Shown: positions 6,258 to 14,995, counted from the first letter of the stretch. The stretch is 27,278 nt of DNA from Clostridiales bacterium UBA7044 (GCA_002493965.1 DLAP01000081.1:1-27278); one strand, 5' to 3'. Notes: generated by a model not told the origin, from the sequence alone. A program made the numbers and translations.

Positions 6258-7805
6258 TTACGCTTTGGGAAGCAGGTAGTAGCCCGCACTGCACGGGGCC
6301 GTCACGGCGGTTTTGCCGTCAAAGGCCGCCTCCGCGCCAAAGGCGTACAGAGTTTTCTCCGGCAGGTAAGCGCAGGGGAAGGACACTTCCCGGTCAGAGG
6401 GATTGAGAATCACCAGGATGTCCTCCCTCTCTCCGCTGCGAAGATAAGCAAGGGGATAGGCGTTTTCTTCCGCGTAGAGGAAGGTAATTTCCCCGTTGCT
6501 TTGCAGGGCTTCATGGCTCTGCCGAATGGCCGTCAGCCGCTGAACCTCATGCAGCAGAGAGTTTTCGTCCGCCAGCTGTGCCTGGACCGTGGGGCGGTCT
6601 TCGCTCTCGTCCATGGGGATGTACAGCTTCTCCTTCGGGGCGGCGCTGAAGCCGGCGTTTGTGGTGCTGTCCCACTGCATGGGGCTGCGGGAACCGGTGC
6701 GCGCAAAGCCGCCCTCCACGGAGGTAAGGCCATCTACATACCGCATCCCGATTTCATCCCCGTAATAAAGGAAGGGCGCGCCTGGCATGGACAGCAGGAA
6801 GGCAAAGGCAACCTTCAGCTCGTCCCCCCGGAGATAGTAAGCCAGTCGGTGCATATCGTGATTGCCGGAGGGAATGCACATCAGTCCCTTGCCGCCGGTC
6901 TTTTCTCGGTTTGCCTGATAGGTCTTTACGAATTGGGAAGCGTCGCCCCTGCCCCGGCTGGAGAAGAAGGGCTCGTCACAGCGGAACAGGTCATTATAAT
7001 GGGAAGGGCCGAAGTGGAGCAGAAAATCCATATGGAAGCCCCCAGCCAGAGACTTGTCCGGTTCTCCCCATTCGGAGATCAGGGCCGCTTCCGGGAACTC
7101 CTTCGATATGGCTTCCCGCACCTCCTGCCATAGCGCCATGGTGCCCTTGCTTTCCGGGTCGTTTTTGACCAGAGACGCGGCCATGTCCACCCGGAAGCCG
7201 TCGCAGCCCATGGAGAGCCAGAAGCGCATGACGTTCATCATCTCCGCCAGGGTGGCCCGGGGACCGGGGGCGTCTGTGGCTTGCTGCCAGGGCTTTTCGC
7301 GCTGATAGTAGCCGTAGTTCAGGGCAGGCTGGTGGGAGAAGAAGTTCACGGCACAGGCCCCGTTTCGGGAACTGATTCCCCGGAGGGACGCCATGCCCTC
7401 CGGCGCTTCCCAAACATCGTCTGTCCAGATATAGCGGTCTGTATAGGGGTTCTTTTCCGCCTGCATGGACTGCCGGAACCAGGGATGCTCCACGGAGGTG
7501 TGGCCGGGCACCAGATCCAGCAGGACATGCATCCCCCGCTTGTGGCTCTCCTCGAAAATGCGCTTCAGATCCGCGTTGGTTCCGTACCGGGGTGCCGCGG
7601 TGTAGTAATCAGAAACGTCATATCCGGCGTCCAGGAACGGGGAGCAGAAGCAGGGGTTCAACCAGATGGCGTTGCAGCCCAAGGACCGGATGTAGTCCAG
7701 CTTCTCCAGAATCCCGGCAAAATCGCCGATGCCGTCGGCGTTGGTGTCCAGGAAGGACTGGGGATAGATCTCATAAAAACAAGCATTATTCAGCCATTGA
7801 GGCAT
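6258..7805 (-). CDS. GH13 alpha-amylase-family glucosidase
   Basis: A 515-residue cytoplasmic enzyme (no signal peptide) that should cleave alpha-glucosidic bonds in short glucans or disaccharides. The GH13 (beta/alpha)8 barrel is clear: YEIYPQSFLD at 11-20, DADGIGDF-like TNADGIGDF, LDLVPGHTS (97-104), nucleophile D207 in GFRVDMA, acid/base E245 in ISEWGE and D317 in SGNHD. A short C-terminal beta domain follows. Length and motifs fit oligo-1,6-glucosidase, alpha-glucosidase or trehalose-6-phosphate hydrolase types; the exact specificity is not readable. The ATG at 7805 has GGGAG 8 bases upstream; the ATG at 7841 adds 12 residues, lacks a ribosome site and lies against the -10 box, so it is rejected. 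It is a single-gene unit with its own promoter and terminator. Confidence 0.92.
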   Translation of the reverse strand: MPQWLNNACFYEIYPQSFLDTNADGIGDFAGILEKLDYIRSLGCNAIWLNPCFCSPFLDAGYDVSDYYTAAPRYGTNADLKRIFEESHKRGMHVLLDLVPGHTSVEHPWFRQSMQAEKNPYTDRYIWTDDVWEAPEGMASLRGISSRNGACAVNFFSHQPALNYGYYQREKPWQQATDAPGPRATLAEMMNVMRFWLSMGCDGFRVDMAASLVKNDPESKGTMALWQEVREAISKEFPEAALISEWGEPDKSLAGGFHMDFLLHFGPSHYNDLFRCDEPFFSSRGRGDASQFVKTYQANREKTGGKGLMCIPSGNHDMHRLAYYLRGDELKVAFAFLLSMPGAPFLYYGDEIGMRYVDGLTSVEGGFARTGSRSPMQWDSTTNAGFSAAPKEKLYIPMDESEDRPTVQAQLADENSLLHEVQRLTAIRQSHEALQSNGEITFLYAEENAYPLAYLRSGEREDILVILNPSDREVSFPCAYLPEKTLYAFGAEAAFDGKTAVTAPCSAGYYLLPKA

Positions 7806-7845
7806 AGAGGGCTCTCCCTTCTTTTTTTGTGGATTTACCATGTAG

Positions 7846-7874
7846 AGTATAGAAAAAAACCATCAAAAAATCAA
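7846..7874 (-). promoter_or_regulatory. Sigma-A promoter of the GH13 gene
   Basis: TTGATT (7869-7874) and TATACT (7846-7851) on the minus strand are separated by 17 bases, about 40 bases upstream of the chosen start. Confidence 0.7.
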
Positions 7875-7909
7875 GCCCTTTCTTATCTGGATTTTGCTCC
7901 TTCAATGCG

Positions 7910-7927
7910 GCCCCTTCCGGAAGGGGC
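7910..7927. promoter_or_regulatory. 18-bp perfect palindrome between divergent promoters
   Basis: GCCCCTTCCGGAAGGGGC is a perfect 18-bp palindrome lying between the GH13 promoter and the binding-protein promoter. There is no T run directly after it, so it looks more like an operator or repeat than a terminator; its function is unknown. Confidence 0.45.
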
Positions 7928-7983
7928 TATTGTAAAACGGGCCCCCATTTTTTGTAAAAACTGCGTAAAATTTCAATTTTTTA

Positions 7984-8012
7984 TTGACACGCGGTTGTTA
8001 AAAGTGTATAAT
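7984..8012 (+). promoter_or_regulatory. Consensus sigma-A promoter of the ABC importer operon
   Basis: TTGACA (7984-7989) and TATAAT (8007-8012) are both perfect, with a 17-base spacer. The expected transcription start near 8019 rules out the in-frame ATG at 8014 as start of the binding protein. Confidence 0.92.
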
Positions 8013-8055
8013 AATGATGCTGATTATCAGCAAACAAAAAAGGAGGAAATTATCA

Positions 8056-9207
8056 ATGAAGAAGCTGCTTGCTGTACTGCTTTCTTTGGTTATGGTTCTG
8101 AGCCTGGCCGCCTGCGGCGCCAAGGAAGCACCTGCTGAAACCAAAGCGCCTACCGAGGCACCCGCCGCGACCGCGCCCGCCGAGACGGAAGCCCCTGCTG
8201 CCGATCCCATGGAAGAACTGATTGCCGCTGCCCAGGCAGAAGGCACTCTGGTTGTCTATGGTTCCTGTGAAGAAGAGTACTTAGCCGCTGCCTGTGAGCA
8301 TTTCCAGGAGCTGTACGGTATCACCGTTCAGTATCAGCGTCTGTCCACCGGCGAGGTTCAGAGCAAGGTGGAAGAGGAAAATGGCAATCCCTCCGGCGAC
8401 GTTTGGTTCGGCGGCACCACCGATCCCTACAACGTCTGCGCCGCTGCCGGCCTGCTGGAGCCTTATGAGGCCATCAACGCCTCCCACCTGCTGGGCGATG
8501 CTTACCGGGACGCCGATGGCTGCTGGTATGGCATTTACAAGGGCATTCTGGGTTTCATGGTCAACAAGGATGAGCTGGACCGCATGGGTCTGGAAGCCCC
8601 TCAGGACTGGGCGGATCTGACCAAGGAAGAGTACAAGGATCTGATCTGGCTGTCCAACTACAATACCGCCGGTACCGCGAAATTGGTCATCAACACCATG
8701 ATTCAGAAGTACGGCCACGACGAAGGCATCCAATACCTGAAGGATTTGGACAAGAACATTCAGGTTTATACCAAATCCGGCTCCGGCCCCTCCAAGAACG
8801 TGGGCACCGGTGAGTGCGTTATCGGCATTGGCTTCCTGCACGACGGCATCACCCAGATCGTGGACAACGGCTATGGCAACATTGAGCTGATCATCCCCTC
8901 CAGCGGCACTTCCTTCGAAATTGGCGCTACCGCCATCTTCAAGGGCTGCGCCCATCCCAACGCCGCCAAGCTGTGGATTGAGTACGCTCTGAGCCCCGAG
9001 TGCGTCAACCTGGCCAAGGAGAACGGCTCCTACCAGTTCCTGGTTATCGACAACGCCGAGCAGCCCAAGGAGGCTTCCGACTTCGGCCTGGATCCCGAGA
9101 ACGTCATGGACTATGACTTCGAGGATGCCAAGCAGAACATCGGCACCTACATTGAGGAAGTTATGACCGCTCTGGGCGGCGGTGACGACCGCTTCAAGAC
9201 CGAGTAA
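8056..9207 (+). CDS. ABC importer substrate-binding lipoprotein (FbpA/AfuA-like family 1)
   Basis: A 383-residue secreted lipoprotein. The signal peptide ends in lipobox LAAC with lipidated C20, then a low-complexity Ala/Pro/Glu/Thr linker leads to the ligand-binding domain (LVVYGSCEEEY near 65). It contains segments typical of the iron/organic-anion binding-protein family, such as NPSGDVWFGG and SFEIGATAIFKG followed by HPNAAKLWIEY. The tyrosine pair that binds ferric iron in classic FbpA is not obvious, so iron, phosphonate or another small anion all remain possible. The ATG at 8056 has AGGAGG 9 bases upstream. The permease and ATPase follow after a terminator-like hairpin, which would make the binding protein more abundant than the membrane parts. 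Confidence 0.9.
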   Translation: MKKLLAVLLSLVMVLSLAACGAKEAPAETKAPTEAPAATAPAETEAPAADPMEELIAAAQAEGTLVVYGSCEEEYLAAACEHFQELYGITVQYQRLSTGEVQSKVEEENGNPSGDVWFGGTTDPYNVCAAAGLLEPYEAINASHLLGDAYRDADGCWYGIYKGILGFMVNKDELDRMGLEAPQDWADLTKEEYKDLIWLSNYNTAGTAKLVINTMIQKYGHDEGIQYLKDLDKNIQVYTKSGSGPSKNVGTGECVIGIGFLHDGITQIVDNGYGNIELIIPSSGTSFEIGATAIFKGCAHPNAAKLWIEYALSPECVNLAKENGSYQFLVIDNAEQPKEASDFGLDPENVMDYDFEDAKQNIGTYIEEVMTALGGGDDRFKTE

Positions 9208-9241
9208 GCTTCCCGATTATCCCGAGACATATCCAAAACCA

Positions 9242-9277
9242 GGGGGATGGAGCGTAGCCTCCATCCCCCGCTTTTTT
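9242..9277 (+). terminator. Intrinsic terminator / attenuating hairpin
   Basis: An 11-bp perfect stem (GGGGGATGGAG with CTCCATCCCCC) and a T run lie between the binding-protein and permease genes. Partial read-through to the permease and ATPase is expected because no separate promoter is evident. Confidence 0.85.
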
Positions 9278-9302
9278 CTATGTAGAAAGGAGGAATCCAC
9301 GG

Positions 9303-11018
9303 ATGGCTACCCGCCAAGGCGCAGCGCTGGAACGGAAAAAGCTGATGGCTGACCCCATTATGGTCACCACCATCGTGGTTCTCATTGCGTTTCTGACCTT
9401 ATTTATTCTCTACCCTCTGGCAATCTTGCTGGTGGACAGTGTGTACGGTACCGAGACCGGCCTGACCACCTCCGTGTTCCAGCGGATCTTTCAGATGAAG
9501 ACCTTCCGCACCGCCATTACCAACACATTGAAGGTGGGCTTTGCCGTGGGCATTTTCTCCACCCTCATCGGACTATTGTTTGCGTATGTGGAAGTGTACG
9601 TAAAGCTTCGCACAAAATTTATGGGTGGACTGTTCCAGGTGGTGTCCATGCTGCCAGTGGTCTCACCTCCCTTCGTGCTGTCCCTTTCCATGATTATGCT
9701 CTTCGGCAAAGCGGGCATCATCACCCGGTATCTGCTGAAGATCTATGACAACAGCGTCTACGGCTACTGGGGCATCGTCATTGTCCAGACTCTGACCTTC
9801 TTCCCGGTGTGCTATATGATGCTCAAGGGGTTACTCAAAAACATTGACCCCTCTCTGGAGGAAGCCGCCCGGGATATGGGCGCTTCCCGGAGCAAGGTCT
9901 TCACCAGCGTGACCCTTCCCCTGATTCTGCCGGGTCTCGGCAACGCGTTTTTAGTGACCTTCATTGAGTCCATCGCCGACTTTGCCAATCCCATGATCAT
10001 CGGCGGCTCCTACGATACGCTGGCCACCACCATCTACTTACAGATTACCGGCGCTTACGATAAACAGGGCGCGGCGGCCATGGCCGTGGTGCTGCTGGCC
10101 ATTACGCTGGCTATGTATATGGTGCAGAAATATGTGCTGGAAAAGCGAACGGCGGCCACCCTTACCGGCAAGGCCTCCCGAGGCAGAATGCGAATCGAGG
10201 ACCGAAGCGTCACCGCCCCTCTCTCGGTTTTGTGCTCTCTGATCGCCGTTTTCGTCATCCTCATGTATCTGTGCGTTCCCATTGGCGCTCTGTTTAAGAC
10301 CTGGGGCTATGATTTCCACCTGACCACCAAGTGGTTTGGGCTGGTGTTCAGCCGGTACAAGGGCTTCAAGGCATTTAAGGATTCCTTCCTGCTGTCCCTG
10401 GCTTCGGCCCCCATTACCGCCCTGCTCAGCATGATCATCTCCTATCTGGTGGTGAAACGGAAATTTAAGGCCAAGGGCTTCATTGAGTTCGTGTCCATGC
10501 TGGCCATGGCCGTTCCCGGTACGGTTCTGGGTATCGGCTACATCCGGGGCTTCGTAAACGGTGTCTTCGGTACAGGCTTCCTGAAAGGGATCTATGGCAG
10601 CGCAGCCATTCTGATTATCGTCTTCGTGGTGCGCTCCCTGCCCACCGGCACCCGCAGCGGCATCTCCGCCCTCCGGCAGATCGACAAGAGCATCGAAGAA
10701 TCCGCCTACGACATGGGCGCGGACAGCTTCAAGGTCTTCATGACCGTCACCCTGCCCCTCATTAAGGATTCCTTCCTCAGCGGTCTGGTCACAGCCTTCG
10801 TCCGCAGCATCACCGCCATTTCCGCCGTGATTCTGCTGGTAACGCCCCAGTTCCTGCTCATTACCGTGCAGATCAACGAATTCGCGGAAAAGGGCTCCTA
10901 TGGCATTGCCTGCGCGTTCGCAACCATTTTGATCTGCATCACCTACGGTTCGGTGCTGCTTATGAACCTGTTCATCAAATATTTCGGAACCAGCCGGAAA
11001 ATCAAGGAGGCCGATTAA
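9303..11018 (+). CDS. ABC importer permease, fused two-domain (FbpB type)
   Basis: A 571-residue inner-membrane permease with two MetI-type halves, each with about six hydrophobic segments. EAA loops that contact the ATPase are visible in both halves: LEEAARDMGASRSKVF in the first and IEESAYDMGADSFKVF in the second, both followed by TVTLPLI- or SVTLPLI-like sequence. The length is normal for the fused class, so it gives the complete architecture that the truncated permease at the left edge presumably shares. AGGAGG at 9288-9293 is 9 bases before the ATG. It is followed one base later by the ATPase gene. Substrate is as uncertain as for the binding protein. Confidence 0.92.
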   Translation: MATRQGAALERKKLMADPIMVTTIVVLIAFLTLFILYPLAILLVDSVYGTETGLTTSVFQRIFQMKTFRTAITNTLKVGFAVGIFSTLIGLLFAYVEVYVKLRTKFMGGLFQVVSMLPVVSPPFVLSLSMIMLFGKAGIITRYLLKIYDNSVYGYWGIVIVQTLTFFPVCYMMLKGLLKNIDPSLEEAARDMGASRSKVFTSVTLPLILPGLGNAFLVTFIESIADFANPMIIGGSYDTLATTIYLQITGAYDKQGAAAMAVVLLAITLAMYMVQKYVLEKRTAATLTGKASRGRMRIEDRSVTAPLSVLCSLIAVFVILMYLCVPIGALFKTWGYDFHLTTKWFGLVFSRYKGFKAFKDSFLLSLASAPITALLSMIISYLVVKRKFKAKGFIEFVSMLAMAVPGTVLGIGYIRGFVNGVFGTGFLKGIYGSAAILIIVFVVRSLPTGTRSGISALRQIDKSIEESAYDMGADSFKVFMTVTLPLIKDSFLSGLVTAFVRSITAISAVILLVTPQFLLITVQINEFAEKGSYGIACAFATILICITYGSVLLMNLFIKYFGTSRKIKEAD

Positions 11019-11019
11019 T

Positions 11020-12096
11020 ATGGCAAAAGAGAAAAAGGGCGTTCGCCTGGAACATATTTCGAAAATCTATCAGGATCCAAAAACCGGCAAGGACTTCTAC
11101 GCCGTGAAGGACACCACCCTGGACATCACCCCCGGCTCCTTCGTCACGCTCCTTGGCCCCTCCGGCTGCGGCAAAACCACCACCCTGCGGATGATTGCAG
11201 GCTTTGAAAGCCCAGACGAGGGGGAAATCTACTTAGGCGACGAACCCATCAACGCTCTGACCCCCAACAAGCGGGACACGGCCATGGTCTTCCAGAGCTA
11301 CGCCCTGCTGCCCCACTACAATATTTTTGACAACGTGGCCTATGGTCTGAAGCTGCGCAAGCTGGACAAGGCCACCATCCGGGAAAAAGTCACCAGCATC
11401 CTGAAGCTGGTGGGTCTGGAGGGCATGGAGGAGCGGATGACCAATCAGCTCTCCGGCGGCCAGCAGCAGCGTGTGGCTCTGGCCCGGGCGCTGGTGCTGG
11501 AGCCGGGTGTGCTGCTCTTTGACGAGCCGCTTTCCAACCTGGACGCCAAGCTGCGGGTGTCCATGCGGACGGAGATCCGCCGGATCCAGCAGGAGGCGGG
11601 GATCACTGCCATCTATGTGACTCACGACCAGTCTGAGGCCATGGCCCTGTCCGACCAGATCATCATTATGGAAAAGGGCGTAGTTGCCCAAATCGGTACG
11701 CCTCAGGAAATCTATTACCACCCAGCCAATGAGTTTGTAGCGGACTTCATCGGCGAGGCCAACTTCCTCCGGGGCAGGCTCTCCGGGAAGGATGGGGACA
11801 CCGGCGTTGTCACCGTGGATGGCGTTCCCGTGCCGGTGGTAGGCGTTTCCGAACTGCCTGAGGGGAAGGACTGCACTCTGGTGCTCCGTCCGGAATCCGC
11901 TCTGCTGGCAGACAGCGGTGTGCTTCCCTGCAAGGTGGTTGTTTCCTGCTTCATGGGTTCTTATCAGAATTACCATGTGATGGTAGGCGACAGCCTTGTG
12001 AAAATCACGGACTTTAACCCCAAGAACAAGAAGATTTACCAGGTGGGCGACAGCGCCTGGGTAGACTTCCAGAAGGATAATGTGCATGTTCTGTAA
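11020..12096 (+). CDS. ABC importer ATPase (FbpC/PotA class)
   Basis: A 358-residue ATPase of normal family length. Walker A GPSGCGKT is at 46-53, Q-loop Q92, signature LSGGQ 144-148, Walker B VLLFDEP 164-170, D-loop SNLD and H-loop H202, followed by a C-terminal TOBE domain. It powers the importer encoded just upstream. AAGGAGG in the permease 3' end is 9 bases before the ATG, indicating coupled translation. Its Walker A region shares a 35-base identical DNA stretch with the other ATPase in the window (1497-1531 and 11140-11174), but it lacks that protein's large insertion. Confidence 0.93.
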   Translation: MAKEKKGVRLEHISKIYQDPKTGKDFYAVKDTTLDITPGSFVTLLGPSGCGKTTTLRMIAGFESPDEGEIYLGDEPINALTPNKRDTAMVFQSYALLPHYNIFDNVAYGLKLRKLDKATIREKVTSILKLVGLEGMEERMTNQLSGGQQQRVALARALVLEPGVLLFDEPLSNLDAKLRVSMRTEIRRIQQEAGITAIYVTHDQSEAMALSDQIIIMEKGVVAQIGTPQEIYYHPANEFVADFIGEANFLRGRLSGKDGDTGVVTVDGVPVPVVGVSELPEGKDCTLVLRPESALLADSGVLPCKVVVSCFMGSYQNYHVMVGDSLVKITDFNPKNKKIYQVGDSAWVDFQKDNVHVL

Positions 12097-12104
12097 CATG
12101 CCCG

Positions 12105-12140
12105 CCCCCGGACCCGAAAGGGTTCGGGGGTCTCTTTCTG
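12105..12140 (+). terminator. Intrinsic terminator of the ABC importer operon
   Basis: CCCCCGGACCC, a GAAA tetraloop and GGGTTCGGGGG form a stable stem with G-T pairing, followed by a pyrimidine-rich tail (TCTCTTTCT). Confidence 0.8.
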
Positions 12141-12184
12141 CCATGTATTTTAGTGAATCCCACGGTTTTGAGAAAGCATTCCAG

Positions 12185-12213
12185 TTGACTTTTGGCGACT
12201 TTGCCACTATAAT
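12185..12213 (+). promoter_or_regulatory. Sigma-A promoter of the flavoprotein-sulfite reductase fusion
   Basis: TTGACT (12185-12190) and perfect TATAAT (12208-12213) with a 17-base spacer lie about 79 bases before the start codon, giving a leader of roughly 70 bases. I see no recognisable riboswitch in the leader. Confidence 0.85.
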
Positions 12214-12291
12214 ATATTTTATGAAGCCAAGGAAAAAGGGGAATCACCCCCTGACACCACCACGAATTTAAGCCATAAAGGAGAAACTACC

Positions 12292-14847
12292 ATGAACATT
12301 GTTGTCATTGGCGGCGTTGCCGCCGGTACCAAGGCAGCGGCCAAGCTGAAACGGCAGGACCGCTCCGCCGAGGTCACCATCTATACCAAGGGCACGGATA
12401 TTTCCTACGCTGGCTGCGGCCTTCCCTACTATGTAGGCGGCAGCATTGAAACCCGGGACGAGCTGATCGTCAACACCCCCGCCAAATACACGGGCCTCAC
12501 CGGCGTCGCCGTGAAGACCGGTATGGAAGCGGTGGGGGTGGATCCTGCCGGGAAGACTGTGTCCTTCGCAAACGGGGAGACGGTTCTCTATGACAAGCTG
12601 ATCATCGCCACCGGCGCGGCGCCCTTCGTGCCGGACGTCCCCGGCAAGAACTTACCCGGTGTGTTCACCATGCGGACCCCCGATGATGCCATCGGCCTGA
12701 GAAGCTATGTGGACGAGAACGGCTGCCGCAGCGCCGTTGTGGTCGGCGGCGGCTTCATCGGCCTGGAGATTGCGGAGAATCTGCTCAGTAAGGGCTTAAA
12801 AGTCACCGTGGTAGATATGGCCTCCCAGGTCATGCCCAACCTCTTCGACGCCGAAATGGCAGGCATCATCCGCCGTAAGCTCCAGGGCAACGGCATCCGG
12901 ATCGTCACTGGGGCGGGCCTGACCCAGGTTCTGGGGCAGGACAAGGCTTCCGGCATCCGCACCGGCGTGGGCGACTTCCAGGGCGAGGTGGTGGTTCTTG
13001 CCATCGGCGTCCGGCCCGCCACCGGCTTCCTGAATGGCAGCGGTCTGGAAATGTTCAAGGGTACGATTCTCGTAGACGAGTATCAGCGCACCAATCTGGC
13101 GGATATCTACGCCGTGGGCGACTGCGCCCAGGTCCGCAACCGGATCACCGGCAAGGGTCAGTGGTCCGCCATGGGCTCCACGGCCAACATCACCGGCCGG
13201 CTCCTTGCCAAGCACCTCACCAGCACCACCGCCCCCTATGGCGGCTGCCTGGGCACTGGCGTGGTGAAGCTGCTTTCCGGTCTCAACGCCGGACGCACGG
13301 GCCTGACGGAAGAGCAGGCAAAGAACGCGGGCTACGACGTAATCACCGCCACCTGCGTCACCGACGACAAGGCCCACTACTATCCAGATTCCGACACCTT
13401 CACCACCAAGCTCATTGCCGACCGGGCTTCCCACCGGCTCCTGGGCATCCAGGTGCTGGGCGCGGGCGCGGTGGACAAAATGGTGGACATTGCTGTGGTG
13501 GGCATCTCCGCCGGGCTGAAGGTAGAGGACTTCGATACCATGGACTTTGCCTATGCGCCCCCCTTCTCCACCGCCATCCATCCCTTCACCCAGGCCTGCT
13601 ACATCCTGGAAAACAAGCTCAGCGGCGAATATGAGTCCTTCACCCCCGCCGAATACTTAGCAGGAAAGGCCAAGGGCTACAAGGTCATTGACGTCTCCCC
13701 CGCTCCCGCCATTCCCGGGGCTAAGTGGGTGGACCTCGCCAAGGTCACTGGCCCCATTGAGGGTCTGGGCCTGGATGAAAAGCTGCTGCTGGTCTGCGCC
13801 AAGGGCAAGCGGGGCTACTTCCTGCAAAACCGTCTGAAGGCCATGGGCTACACCGCTACCCGGGCATTGGAGGGTGGCCTGACCCTGAACAACGTAAAGG
13901 TACAGTTTGAGGGTGGCAAGCTGCCTCCCGAGGAGATCAAGCGGGTCAAGGGCCTGGGCTGTCTCCAGGATAAGCGCTACAGCGATGTGTTCAACGTCCG
14001 TGTCATCACCCGCAACGGCAAGATCACCGCGGAGGAGCAGCGGGTCATCGCGGAAGCGGCGGACAAATTTGGCTCCGGCGCCGTCACCATGACTACCCGT
14101 CTGACCCTGGAAATCCAGGGTGTCAAGTACGAGAACATCCAGAACGTCATTGACTTCCTGAACGAACACGGCCTGTCCACCGGCGGCACCGGCAGTCTGG
14201 TGCGGCCCGTGGTGTCCTGCAAGGGTACCACCTGCCAGTACGGCCTCATCGATACTTACGACCTCAGCGAAAAGCTCCATGAGAAGTTCTATGTGGGCTA
14301 TCACGGCGTCACCCTGCCCCATAAGTTCAAGATTGCCGTGGGCGGCTGTCCCAACAACTGTGTCAAGCCCGACCTGAACGATCTGGGCATCATCGGCCAG
14401 CGGGTCCCCATGGTGGACTATAGTAAGTGCCGGGGCTGCAAGAAGTGCCAGGTGGAGCTGAACTGCCCCATCAAGGTTGCCCATATGGAAGACGGCAAGA
14501 TTCACATTGACCCCAGCGTCTGCAACAACTGCGGCCGCTGCAAGAGTAAGTGTCTGTTTGACGCCATCGAGTACATGGACGGCTACCGCGTCTACATCGG
14601 CGGCCGGTGGGGCAAGAAGACGGCCCACGGCCTGCCGCTGACCAAGGTCTTTACCAGCGAGGAAGAGGTCATCGACGTGGTGGAGAGAGCCATCCTCCTG
14701 TTCCGGGACGAGGGTCAAACTGGCGAGCGGTTCGCCGACACCGTCGCCCGGCTGGGCTTCGACTACGTAAATGACAAGCTGCTCACCCAGGCCATCGATA
14801 AGGAAGCCATTTTGAAAAAGACTGTCAAGGGCGGCGCGACCTGCTAA
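12292..14847 (+). CDS. Four-part fusion: CoA-disulfide-reductase-type flavoprotein, rhodanese, siroheme sulfite/nitrite reductase, 2x[4Fe-4S]
   Basis: An 851-residue cytoplasmic enzyme. Residues 1-445 are an FAD/NAD(P)H-dependent oxidoreductase of the CoA-disulfide reductase/NADH oxidase family: FAD motif at 5-16, redox C42 in SYAGCGLPYY, NAD(P)H motif VVGGGFIGLE at 150-159, second FAD motif DIYAVGDCAQ at 271-280. Residues 450-545 resemble a rhodanese with C502 in VCAKGKRGY as the persulfide cysteine. Residues 565-705 are a siroheme reductase unit: MTTRLTLEIQGV (600-611), C643/C648 and C686/C690 (GGCPNNC) for the siroheme-coupled cluster. Ferredoxin clusters are C713/C716/C719/C725 and C744/C747/C750/C754, as in AsrC. 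The inferred role is NAD(P)H-driven reduction of sulfite or another sulfur species; nitrite is an alternative. AAAGGAG precedes the ATG. It is a single-gene unit with its own promoter. Confidence 0.9.
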   Translation: MNIVVIGGVAAGTKAAAKLKRQDRSAEVTIYTKGTDISYAGCGLPYYVGGSIETRDELIVNTPAKYTGLTGVAVKTGMEAVGVDPAGKTVSFANGETVLYDKLIIATGAAPFVPDVPGKNLPGVFTMRTPDDAIGLRSYVDENGCRSAVVVGGGFIGLEIAENLLSKGLKVTVVDMASQVMPNLFDAEMAGIIRRKLQGNGIRIVTGAGLTQVLGQDKASGIRTGVGDFQGEVVVLAIGVRPATGFLNGSGLEMFKGTILVDEYQRTNLADIYAVGDCAQVRNRITGKGQWSAMGSTANITGRLLAKHLTSTTAPYGGCLGTGVVKLLSGLNAGRTGLTEEQAKNAGYDVITATCVTDDKAHYYPDSDTFTTKLIADRASHRLLGIQVLGAGAVDKMVDIAVVGISAGLKVEDFDTMDFAYAPPFSTAIHPFTQACYILENKLSGEYESFTPAEYLAGKAKGYKVIDVSPAPAIPGAKWVDLAKVTGPIEGLGLDEKLLLVCAKGKRGYFLQNRLKAMGYTATRALEGGLTLNNVKVQFEGGKLPPEEIKRVKGLGCLQDKRYSDVFNVRVITRNGKITAEEQRVIAEAADKFGSGAVTMTTRLTLEIQGVKYENIQNVIDFLNEHGLSTGGTGSLVRPVVSCKGTTCQYGLIDTYDLSEKLHEKFYVGYHGVTLPHKFKIAVGGCPNNCVKPDLNDLGIIGQRVPMVDYSKCRGCKKCQVELNCPIKVAHMEDGKIHIDPSVCNNCGRCKSKCLFDAIEYMDGYRVYIGGRWGKKTAHGLPLTKVFTSEEEVIDVVERAILLFRDEGQTGERFADTVARLGFDYVNDKLLTQAIDKEAILKKTVKGGATC

Positions 14848-14872
14848 GCGCCCGCATTGAGAATTCCCAAAA

Positions 14873-14896
14873 GGGGCAGACAAAAAGGCCTGCCCC
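14873..14896 (+). terminator. Hairpin after the fusion gene, possible terminator
   Basis: GGGGCAG and CTGCCCC form a 7-bp stem with an A-rich 10-base loop. No T run follows, so termination is uncertain. Confidence 0.4.
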
Positions 14897-14995
14897 CCAG
14901 CATATAAAAGCGATAGGAACCTGGATGAAGCAGTGTAAACCAGGGAAGTCTAAAGCGTATATTCTAAACATCTGACAAAATAAGGAGGAATGCAT

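Noticed and set aside
7281..8138. 285-residue plus-strand frame across the GH13 and importer promoters
   Set aside because: It covers the antisense of GH13 and then two promoters and a palindrome, so it cannot be a real gene.
9242..9277. Complete transcription stop separating the binding protein from its permease
   Set aside because: No promoter is visible before the permease; such hairpins commonly lower, not abolish, downstream expression in ABC operons.
13657..14883. 408-residue minus-strand frame opposite the reductase fusion
   Set aside because: The opposite strand carries clear catalytic and cluster motifs; the antisense protein is low-complexity Val/Leu/Gly/Asp-rich shadow.
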